Origin: Arcticibacter svalbardensis MN12-7
GTDB lineage: Bacteria; Bacteroidota; Bacteroidia; Sphingobacteriales; Sphingobacteriaceae
DNA: 34,666 nt
Reading direction: 5' to 3'
Assembly: GCF_000403135.1 (NCBI RefSeq)
Contig: NZ_AQPN01000010.1
Location: 1 to 34,666 of the forward strand
The translations under genes and the position numbers were made by a program. Below, piece after piece: positions 15,441 through 23,900 of the stretch (within the stretch, counting starts at the first letter, position 1; each line of letters opens with the position of its first letter). The notes under the pieces are model-generated. The model did not search any database. It worked only from the letters and a program-made list of their open reading frames with translations, and was not told the DNA's origin.

Positions 15441-16337
15441 ATGATTAAACAGTATGCGAATAAAGCAGAACATGGTTATGACTGGATCGATTTAACAGAT
15501 CCTGAAGATGCTGAATTACGTGATGTAGCAAAAAATTACAATTTACATGAAGCCTTGGTTCATGATTGTTTGCAGCCCGGACATTTGCCTAAGTACGAAT
15601 CGTTGGAAGCTTATGCCTTTATCATTTCCAGAGTTTATACTGATATTGATATGCTGGAGGCGGATACCGTTCAGGAGCTCACCAATAAAGTCGCTTTCTT
15701 TTATGCAGACAGCTTTTTTATTACCATCCACCGGAAAGATCAGCCATTTTTGAATAAATTGGCTTGTCTGGACCGCACAAAAGGTTTAAAAAACACCCAT
15801 CAGCTTTTGAATACCGTAGTTCGGGCTTGTTTGATGACGTATGAAGAGCCTTCTAATAAGCTGGCTAAGTCCATCGACTATTATGAAGAACAAGTATTTT
15901 TAAATACTAGAAAGATTCCGCTGCTAAAGGGACTCTATTATTTGAGGAGAAAGATTGATTTGCTCAGGCGAATGCTAATTCTTTCTTTAGATACGATAGA
16001 AAACATTGATGATGACAGAGGGAATGTAAACACACGGGACACACGAGATTTATATGTAAAGCTTACCACGATATATGATAGTTTGAATGATAATATCAAT
16101 CAGCTGCTGACTACTTATTTCTCTACTTCCTCTCAACGGACCAATGAGACCATGCGGGTACTGACTATTTTCTCCGTGTTCTTTATGCCGCTGACCTTTA
16201 TTGTGGGCATCTATGGTATGAACTTTAAGTTTATGCCTGAGCTGGAACATCCCCTTGGATATCCATTGGTTTTAGTTGTGATGGCGGTCATCACAATTGG
16301 CATTTATTTTTGGTTTAAACGAAAAGGCTGGTTATAA
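15441..16337 (+). CDS. corA: CorA-family magnesium/divalent cation transporter
   Basis: A 298-residue protein with a large soluble N-terminal funnel (about 1-235) and two C-terminal membrane segments. The first ends in the signature GIYGMNF (GMN motif near residue 260); the second is at about 270-292, followed by the basic end FKRKGWL. The helical coiled region about 140-235 is typical for the stalk. It forms a pentameric channel for Mg2+ in the inner membrane; related proteins can move Co2+, Ni2+ or Zn2+. Length is slightly short but normal for the family. Confidence 0.95.
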   Translation: MIKQYANKAEHGYDWIDLTDPEDAELRDVAKNYNLHEALVHDCLQPGHLPKYESLEAYAFIISRVYTDIDMLEADTVQELTNKVAFFYADSFFITIHRKDQPFLNKLACLDRTKGLKNTHQLLNTVVRACLMTYEEPSNKLAKSIDYYEEQVFLNTRKIPLLKGLYYLRRKIDLLRRMLILSLDTIENIDDDRGNVNTRDTRDLYVKLTTIYDSLNDNINQLLTTYFSTSSQRTNETMRVLTIFSVFFMPLTFIVGIYGMNFKFMPELEHPLGYPLVLVVMAVITIGIYFWFKRKGWL

Positions 16338-16356
16338 ACCGCTTATCGTTTAAACC
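16312..16356. terminator. Inverted repeat around the corA stop
   Basis: Perfect 11-bp arms (GGTTTAAACGA and TCGTTTAAACC) flank 23 nt that can itself pair partly (GGTT/AACC). The left arm is inside the corA coding end. It lies between convergent genes, so it may act as a terminator or 3'-end stabiliser, though a good T-run is missing. Confidence 0.5.
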
Positions 16357-16365
16357 TAATTTTAG

Positions 16366-16593
16366 CTAGACACTAAAGCCTTTAAGTTGCTCTGCAATTC
16401 TTGACTGAAGGTCTTCTTCAATATTAGTCGTATTGGTATCAATGGCAAATGATCCGTTCTTGTCATCTTTGAAAGTGGCAATCAAGGTCTCTTTATCATA
16501 TACTTCATAATATTGGGCTTTTCGATCTGTTTTAACATCATAGTCAGCAAATGTGCCATCCTTTAACATTACCTGCATATTAAACTGTTCCAT
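16366..16593 (-). CDS. Small hypothetical protein (75 aa)
   Basis: A 75-residue soluble protein starting MEQFNMQVMLKDGTFADYDV. Alternating strands up to about residue 45 suggest a small beta-rich fold, then an acidic helix ending in EDLQSRIAEQLKGFSV. No family recognised. The ATG at 16593 is preferred; an in-frame TTG at 16614 is immediately preceded by AAGGAGGT, which would be too close for normal use, while the spacing to the ATG (about 20 nt) is too long, so the start is uncertain. It converges on corA. Confidence 0.55.
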   Translation of the reverse strand: MEQFNMQVMLKDGTFADYDVKTDRKAQYYEVYDKETLIATFKDDKNGSFAIDTNTTNIEEDLQSRIAEQLKGFSV

Positions 16594-16859
16594 ATTTTCT
16601 TTTTTTAACAACAACCTCCTTATCGGATTAATGTTTGTTTTGAAATTTTTCTGATTGGTGTACCCCTAGTGGGTCGTATTGAAATAATGATGTACTGAAA
16701 AAACAACATGTGTTTTGAAGCTTTTAAAATTCATTCAAAGGATAAGGCTTTGGAGAAATTTAGTTATTCATTATCAGGAACTTAAATAGAATTTTTACAG
16801 CGTTTTATATTTTGGCATGTTTTTGGAATATAGTCTTGTATAAATTTAAACCAAACATC

Positions 16860-17009
16860 ATGAAAAAGATAACATCTACTACAAACATCAGCAAATTGAC
16901 ACAAGATTTTGATATTGAATTAATGGAGATCTTAAAATCAGAAGTTAGAAAATTCAAAACTATTAAAACATATAATAACCTGCGCAATTCTATAATTCAA
17001 GCAGCCTAA
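16860..17009 (+). CDS. Small basic hypothetical protein (49 aa)
   Basis: A 49-residue ORF beginning MKKITSTTNISKLTQDFDIE and ending in IIQAA. It looks like a short amphipathic helical protein rich in Lys, Ile, Thr and Asn. The start at ATG 16860 is preferred over upstream in-frame codons because the preceding sequence (TATATTTTGG at about 16806-16815) resembles a -7 box. A strong terminator follows at 17051-17086, so it forms a complete single-gene unit. I recognise no family; it might be a DNA-binding or toxin-related peptide, but nothing visible decides this. Confidence 0.5.
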   Translation: MKKITSTTNISKLTQDFDIELMEILKSEVRKFKTIKTYNNLRNSIIQAA

Positions 17010-17050
17010 TTTGACTATTGCATAAAAATTTCATGTACCTATGAAAAATG

Positions 17051-17086
17051 AAAAAAGGGAACTTCTTACGAAATTCCCTTTTTTTT
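17051..17086. terminator. Bidirectional terminator
   Basis: AAAAAAGGGAA pairs with TTCCCTTTTTT, extendable by an inner TTC/GAA stem, giving A/T runs on both sides. It serves the small plus-strand gene and the convergent DEAD-box helicase gene. Confidence 0.9.
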
Positions 17087-17104
17087 ATGTGCAATAAACC
17101 AGGT

Positions 17105-18370
17105 TTAAAGTGTCTTCCGATGGAAAGACTGCGGTTTTTCTCTTGGCTTAAAACTTCTTTTCTTTGCAGCTGCGGCTAAATTAATTTTTGTTTTCGCTCT
17201 TTTAACAGAAGAAGCATCCATTAGTTTATTAAAAAACATCGGGTAAGGATGATCTTCAACCAATGGAATATCCTGTTGAGTAAGTTTTAAGATATCATGC
17301 AGGAACGGGCGATCTTCTTCATCACAGAATGACCATGCTGTTCCGCTTGCTCCTGCTCTACCTGTACGTCCGATCCGGTGAACATAAGTTTCCGGAACAT
17401 TAGGAAGGTCGAAGTTGATTACATTTTTCAGTTCATCTACATCAATACCACGTGCTGCGATATCTGTTGCCACTAATACACGCAACGTTCCGGCTTTAAA
17501 ACTTGTTAATGCACGTTGACGGGCATTTTGAGATTTATTTCCATGAATAGCTTCAGCATTGATGCTTGCTCTTTCAAGTACTTTTACCAGTTTATCAGCT
17601 CCATGTTTGGTTTTGGTAAACACCAAAACGTTCTCGATGGATTTATCCTGTAAAAGATGGATGAGTAGATTGGGTTTGTTTTTCTTTTCCACAGAATAGA
17701 TTGCTTGCGTAATCTTTTCCACTGTAGAAGATACCGGGGATACCTCTACCCTTACCGGGTTTGATAAAATGGTATTCGCCAGGTTTGAGATCTCAGAAGG
17801 CATGGTAGCTGAAAAGAACAGGGTTTGTCTTTTAACCGGGATTTTAGAAATGATCTTTTTTACATCATTTACAAAACCCATATCCAACATGCGATCTGCC
17901 TCATCAAGGACAAATATTTGAATATGCTGCAAATTAACCAGACGTTGAGAAACAAGATCCAGAAGTCTTCCAGGTGTAGCAATTAAAACATCTACTCCTT
18001 TATTGATTTCTTCAACTTGTTTTCCTTGAGAAACACCACCGAATATAACAGCTTGTCTTAAAGCGGTAAATTTTCCGTAAGACTGAAAGCTTTCTTTAAT
18101 TTGTATAGCAAGCTCGCGGGTAGGTGTAAGAATAAGTGCCCTGATGTCTCTACGGGTACTTTTCTGAATAGGTTGTGCACTTAATAGCTGTAACATGGGC
18201 AATGCGAACGCTGCCGTTTTTCCTGTTCCTGTTTGTGCGCAACCCAAAAGATCTTTTTGTTGTAAAACGATGGGAATAGCCTTTTCCTGGATAGGAGTTG
18301 GATGTGTATAACCTTCTGCACTCAGAGCTTTTAGAAGTGGCTCTATGAGATTTAATTCTTTAAATGACAA
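17105..18370 (-). CDS. DEAD-box RNA helicase (RhlE-like)
   Basis: An ATP-dependent RNA helicase of about 421 residues with all DEAD-box motifs in order: Q motif (GYTHPTPIQEKAIP), motif I CAQTGTGKTAAF, Ia PTRELAIQI, Ib TPGRLLD, II LDEADRMLD, III FSATMP, V ATDIAARGIDVDEL, and VI HRIGRTGRAG. A basic C-terminal tail (KKRSFKPREKPQSFHRKTL) probably binds RNA. Likely roles are ribosome assembly or RNA turnover. I chose a TTG start at 18370 because relatives begin xSFKELNLIEPLLKAL; an ATG at 18463 would add 31 residues without obvious similarity (NHTIHSESSCNITKYSRAN onward). It is divergent from manA. Confidence 0.93.
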   Translation of the reverse strand: MSFKELNLIEPLLKALSAEGYTHPTPIQEKAIPIVLQQKDLLGCAQTGTGKTAAFALPMLQLLSAQPIQKSTRRDIRALILTPTRELAIQIKESFQSYGKFTALRQAVIFGGVSQGKQVEEINKGVDVLIATPGRLLDLVSQRLVNLQHIQIFVLDEADRMLDMGFVNDVKKIISKIPVKRQTLFFSATMPSEISNLANTILSNPVRVEVSPVSSTVEKITQAIYSVEKKNKPNLLIHLLQDKSIENVLVFTKTKHGADKLVKVLERASINAEAIHGNKSQNARQRALTSFKAGTLRVLVATDIAARGIDVDELKNVINFDLPNVPETYVHRIGRTGRAGASGTAWSFCDEEDRPFLHDILKLTQQDIPLVEDHPYPMFFNKLMDASSVKRAKTKINLAAAAKKRSFKPREKPQSFHRKTL

Positions 18371-18609
18371 AATTGTTGATTTTTTTTTAATATGATGTAT
18401 CGTATTTGCCCTCGAATACTTTGTTATATTACAGGAGCTTTCTGAATGAATAGTATGATTCAAAACAGTTTTTACGGTTCAAAGATACGAAATTATTACA
18501 TCTTAACGATTAGAACTAAGCAACACTCTGAAAATGAGTCAATTTTAACAAAAGTAAGACAACTAATCATTTTTAATTATACTTGCGTTCATAAACCGAC
18601 ATACATAAC

Positions 18610-19587
18610 ATGGCAACATTATATCCGCTAAAGTTTAAAACTATATTTAAAGACAAGATCTGGGGTGGCGAAAAGATTCGTACCTACCTTGGAAAAGACT
18701 TCAGTCCGCTTCCAAATTGTGGTGAGACCTGGGAAGTATCAGGTGTAAAAAGTGATGTCTCTGTGGTACAGAATGGACCGCTTGAGGGACAAACCCTGGC
18801 GGCCTTACTGGAAACCCATCAGGAAGAATTGGTAGGCAAAAAAGTATACGAACGATTTGGCAATGAATTCCCTTTACTGATTAAGTTTATCGATGCCAAT
18901 GAAGATCTCTCCATTCAGGTTCATCCGAATGATGAATTAGCTCGTAAAAGACATAATTCATTCGGAAAGACAGAGATGTGGTATATACTTCAGGCTGATG
19001 CTGGAGCTTCACTGATTGCCGGATTTAATCAGCCTTTGGATCAGGAGATCTATCTGGAAAAATTTAATAGTGGTCACCTGACAGACATCCTGAATAAGGA
19101 AGAAGCTAAAGCGGGCGATGTATTCTTTTTACCTGCAGGACGGGTTCATACTATCGGTAAAGGTTTACTGATTGCTGAGATCCAGCAGACTTCTGATATT
19201 ACTTACCGGATCTATGATTTTGACCGTGTAGATGATAAGGGCAACAAACGGGAACTGCATACCGAAGAGGCTTTGGCCGCTATCGATTATAACTTTTATC
19301 CGGAATATAAGTCGCTTTATAAAGAAAAGCTGAATGAACCGGTAGAAGTGGTTACTTGTCCCTATTTCACGACTAATATCCTGGAATATACCGAATCTGT
19401 TTCCCGCGATTATACTACAAAGGATTCATTTGTGATCCATGTATGTGTTGCAGGATCTTATACCTTATTATATGGGGAAGAAAGTTTGAAGGTAAGTATG
19501 GGCGATTGCATTCTTATTCCGGCTTCTATTAACCGCGTAACTTTACATGCACAGAAAGGATTTAAAATATTAGAGTCTTATATATAA
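18610..19587 (+). CDS. manA: Mannose-6-phosphate isomerase, class I
   Basis: A 325-residue zinc isomerase interconverting fructose-6-phosphate and mannose-6-phosphate, feeding GDP-mannose and cell-surface sugar synthesis. The cupin core shows the metal-site motif LSIQVHPNDELA (around residues 96-107), GKTEMWYIL, and FFLPAGRVHTIGKG, with the following EIQQTSDITYRIYDFDR stretch typical of the short bacterial form. The C-terminal beta domain ends at a palindrome that doubles as the terminator. A TATACTTG near 18575 could be its -7 box. It is divergent from the helicase. Confidence 0.95.
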   Translation: MATLYPLKFKTIFKDKIWGGEKIRTYLGKDFSPLPNCGETWEVSGVKSDVSVVQNGPLEGQTLAALLETHQEELVGKKVYERFGNEFPLLIKFIDANEDLSIQVHPNDELARKRHNSFGKTEMWYILQADAGASLIAGFNQPLDQEIYLEKFNSGHLTDILNKEEAKAGDVFFLPAGRVHTIGKGLLIAEIQQTSDITYRIYDFDRVDDKGNKRELHTEEALAAIDYNFYPEYKSLYKEKLNEPVEVVTCPYFTTNILEYTESVSRDYTTKDSFVIHVCVAGSYTLLYGEESLKVSMGDCILIPASINRVTLHAQKGFKILESYI

Positions 19588-19601
19588 GACTCTAATATTT
19601 T
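19564..19601 (+). terminator. Terminator overlapping the end of manA
   Basis: A perfect palindrome (AATATTAGAGTCTTA, then TATA, then TAAGACTCTAATATT) extends into A and T runs, with nine or more Ts on the plus side. The manA stop codon lies inside the stem. It also faces the convergent serine hydrolase gene. Confidence 0.85.
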
Positions 19602-19604
19602 TTT

Positions 19605-20872
19605 TTAGTTTTCTAAAGACTGGTAAACCAATGCTCTGAACTTATCGTGGACATCCCCTTTAAGCGGACTCTGTTGTGTAAAGATCAGGCATACCAGGTT
19701 TTTTACAGGATCTACCCAATAGGTCGTTCCAAAATATCCACCCCAGGCAAAGGATCCCTTAGATAACCCGAGCCTGGCTTGTCCACTTTCGGATGTAATT
19801 TGAAAGCCAAGGCCAAATTTATCGCCATTACGGAAACTGATGTCGTTGATTTGGTTACAGGTCATTAATTCGACTGTCCTTTTGGCCAGCAATTTCTTTC
19901 CATTATAGGAGCCGCCGTTCAGCAACATTTGCAAGAAGATGGCATAATCATTTATAGTGGAACTTAAACCTGCGCCACCGGAGAAGTAAGTACCGTTTGT
20001 TTTAGGATAATTGGCAGAGATTCCATTAGAATTTTCCCATTTTACTAATTTATTATCGGGAGAAAGTGTATAGATGGGTACAAGGCGCGCCTGTTTTCTT
20101 TAGGCAGGTAAAAATAGGTGTCATTCATCATTAGAGGGGTAAAGATCCTTTCCTTGAAAAATTCACTAAGGCTTTTTCCAGACACTACTTCGACAAGATA
20201 ACCTAATACATCAACACTCAAACCGTAAGTAAAACGCGCACCAGGCTCATGCGCCAGGGGAAGAGTGCCCAATTTAGGTATGGCGTCCTTTAACAACAAC
20301 CTGCCACTTTCAAATCCTACAGGAATTCCTGCTTTTGCATAGATCTGCTTCATATTGGCTGAACCTATAACGGCATAGTCAATTCCTGAAGTATGAGTGA
20401 GCAGATCTCTTATGGTAATTTCCCGTTTAGCCGGATGAGTAGTATAGTTGTCTACGGATATAAAGGTATCGAGTACGAGAGGTTTTGCAAAAGAAGGGAT
20501 ATATTTAGAAATGGGGTCATCCAGCAGGATCTTTCCTTCTTCAAAAAGCATCATTACTGCTACACTTGTTATGGCTTTGGTTTGGGAGGCAATCCGGAAG
20601 ATATCCGTTTTCGCTAAGATTTTTTTGGTTTCGAAGTCACTGTACCCATATGATGAATTATACACTATTTTGCCATTACGTGCAATCAGGGCTATGGCAC
20701 CATGCATATATTGTTTTTTGATACTGGTTTGTAATAAATTATCAATCCTTAGAAGTCGTTCTTTATCGACACCCTGGCTTGCCGGATCTGCAGTTGGTAA
20801 GGGTTGGGAAAAGGCTTGGAAAGAAATAAAGCTGAGCAATAATAATTTCCAAATAGTTTTTGATACTTTCAT
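19605..20872 (-). pseudogene. Secreted serine hydrolase (beta-lactamase family), frameshifted
   Basis: A beta-lactamase/class C-like hydrolase split over two frames. The N-terminal part (20872-20045) has a signal peptide (about 1-22, ending AFSQ), the catalytic SQTK (S96, K99), HTSG and FTYGLSVDVLGY (likely YxS motif). Near 20094-20097 the frame changes: a run of four Ts on the plus strand (As in the gene), where five would restore the frame so that KEKQARLVPIYTLSPDNKL continues into SGGAGLSSTINDYAIFLQML and the C-terminal part with FAWGGYFGTTYWVDP. So one base is missing. The remaining sequence is intact and well conserved, so the lesion is recent or a sequencing error. Substrate unknown; relatives include esterases and DD-peptidases. 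Confidence 0.85.
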
Positions 20873-20980
20873 ATTTACAAATACTGGTTTTGCATAATTG
20901 ATAATAATTCACAATTTATGTTAAAAAATCAAACATTTAAGCTTTTTAACAATTATTGATTTGAACTAAATTCATTTAAC

Positions 20981-23900
20981 TTGAGAAGATTCGGTACCCT
21001 CACCTTAAAAATTATTCTGTGGATCATTGGGATATTAATTTTTCTGGTCCTTTTAGTGTTCGTCCTGATTCGTGTTCCGGCTGTTCAAAATTTTGCAAAA
21101 AATAAAGCGGTAAGTTACCTGGAAGGTAAGATTGGGACGAAGGTCGAAATTAATAAGATCAGTCTGAACTTGCCTAAACTGATTGTACTGGAAGATATTT
21201 ATTTCGAAGATCAGAAGAAAGACACCTTGCTGGCGGGAGATACGCTGAAAGTAGACATTAGCTTATTAAAGTTGCTTAATAACAAACTTGAGATCAATGA
21301 AATTGACCTGAGGGGTATTACGGCAAATATTCAGCGGGGACCGGATAGTGTGTTCAATTTCGACTATATTATGAAGGCTTTTGTGAGCGAGCAAAAAAAG
21401 GAGCCTGAGCCGGTTGATACATCATCTACCATGAAGTTTTCGCTTGATAAAATTAACCTGGACCGAATTAAAGTAAGTTTTAAAGATGCTCCATCAGCAA
21501 ATGATGTTCAGTTTGCCATTGGTCACTTTGATACCCGGATAAAGGAATTTGATCTGGATAAGATGAAGTTCAGTATCCCTAAAATAGTACTTTCAGGAGT
21601 CAATGCAAGGGTAATTCAGAGTAAGCCTGCGGTAGTTGCAAAAACTGTTGTCGTGCATGAAGCGGAAAGCGCTGAACCTATGAACCTCGACCTTCAATTA
21701 GGTACCATTGATCTTTCTAAGATTAAAGTCTTCTATCAGAATGATGTGTCGGCGATGAAAGCAGATGTAAATCTGGGCTCTCTTGTTGTTGAATCTGATC
21801 AGATTGATATGAAGAACCAGCATATTATTTTGGATAAGCTGGATCTGAGTAACTCCTCGATCTTATTTCAACTTGGGAAAAGCCAGCAGGCAAAGCTAGT
21901 GGCTTCAGAAACTGAAAAAGCTACGGAGGCTACGTCAACTAACTGGAAGTTTGATGCCAAAGACCTGAATCTGGGTAATAACAATATCCGCTTTGATAAT
22001 TTCAACATGCCTGTGCAAAAAAAGGGGATGGATTTTGCTCATATGGATATTAAGGATTTGAATTTGAGTTTAAATGACCTGGCTTATTCTGTGGACACTA
22101 TTTCGGGGAAGATCAACTCAGGAACGTTTAAGGATAAAAGTGGATTTAACCTGTTGAAGTTTGAAACGGAATTCTTTTATGGCCCTAAGGAAGCATATCT
22201 GAAAGATTTATTAGTTCAGACCCCTTATACCAGCATCAGTAACAACATCAGGGTTACTTACCCTTCTATAGCTAGTATTTCTACTCATTTAGGTGAACTT
22301 GGGGTGGAAGCGAACTTGATTAAAACTAAGATTGGGTTTAAAGATATTTTAATTCTCGCTCCTGATCTGGTAAATACGGTTCCACTGAAAGGTAATCCGA
22401 ATGCGGTGCTGAATATAAATGGTAAGGTGAAGGGAAAGGTAAAGAATCTGGAGATTGAGAATCTTCAAATTTCTGGACTGGGAGGTACTATTATTAAAGC
22501 TTCTGCGAAAACCAGGGGTTTACCAGATATGAATAAGGCCTGGCTTGATATTAACATAGATGAGTTTAGCACCAGGAGGTCTGATATTCTTGCATTAGTT
22601 CCTAAAGGTACTATCCCGGCGAATGTCAGGATTCCTGAATCTATTAAGTTGACGGGTAAGTTTAAGGGTGGGATGACGAATTTTAGCACGGATTTAAACC
22701 TCTTTTCAAGTTTTGGAAGTGCGAAGGCTATTGCTACTTACAATGCTTCGGTTAAAGGTCGGGAATCTTACAAGGCTAATGTGCGGATTTTCAATTTTGA
22801 TGTCGGCAGGATGATCAAAAACGATAGTATCGGGCGAATTACACTGGCAGCGAATGTAGTGGGGAATGGATTGAATCCGAAGACGATGCGTGCCAGGGCG
22901 GTTGCTAAAGTGATCAAAGCGGAGTACAATCATTATACCTACAGGAATTTCTCCTTTGACGGATCGGCCAGCAGAGGCAACATGATGGTGAAGGCTGATA
23001 TGCCGGATCCTAACTTGAAGTTCAATTTAACTGCTTCGGCTAATATGTCGGGCACCTATCCTGCCATAAAGCTAAACCTGGATCTGGATAGTGCTAATCT
23101 GCAGAATCTGCATTTTGTGAAAGAGAACATGCGTTTCCATGGTAAATTGGTTGCCGATCTGCCTACTGCAGACCCTGACTATTTAAATGGGAGTATTTTG
23201 TTGACTGAAGCGCTGTTTACCAAGGCAGATGAACGGATTGGTTTGGATACCGTTAGTATCATTTCTACTGCTTCGGCAGATAGCAATACGCTTCGCCTGC
23301 GCTCGGAAGTGATGTCCGCTGACTTGAAAGGGAAATATAAGTTGACACAATTAGGCACTGCATTGCAGGATCTGATCGGTAAATATTATTTAACAGGTCC
23401 GAAGGTTAAACCGGCAATATATGGGCCGCAACAATTGGTCTTTAATGCAAAAATCGCCAATGGGCCTTTGATTCAAAAGTTTGTGCCAGATTTGAAAGAA
23501 CTTGCTACCATTGTTTTGGATGGAAATTTTGATAGTCAGAAAAGGCAACTGAATGTAAATGGATCGATACCGCGGATTTTATACGGCACAAATGACCTGA
23601 GTAATTTCCAGATGAAGATTAATACAGCGGATAGTGCGCTAAGTTATGCATTGACTTTGGATAAGATTACGACAGGTTCTATGCAGATTCTTAAGGCTAG
23701 TGTTGCTGGAAATGTGAGTAATAATACGATTACCACAGCGATCCAGACGCAGGACAATAAGGGTAGGGCTGATTATCGGATTGCGGGAGCGTTGAAGGCT
23801 TTGCAGGATGCTTTTCAGTTTAGTCTGAATCCAGATGGATTAGTTTTAAATCATACGCCATGGACGGTAAGTCAGAATAATGCCATTCACTTTGGAGCGA

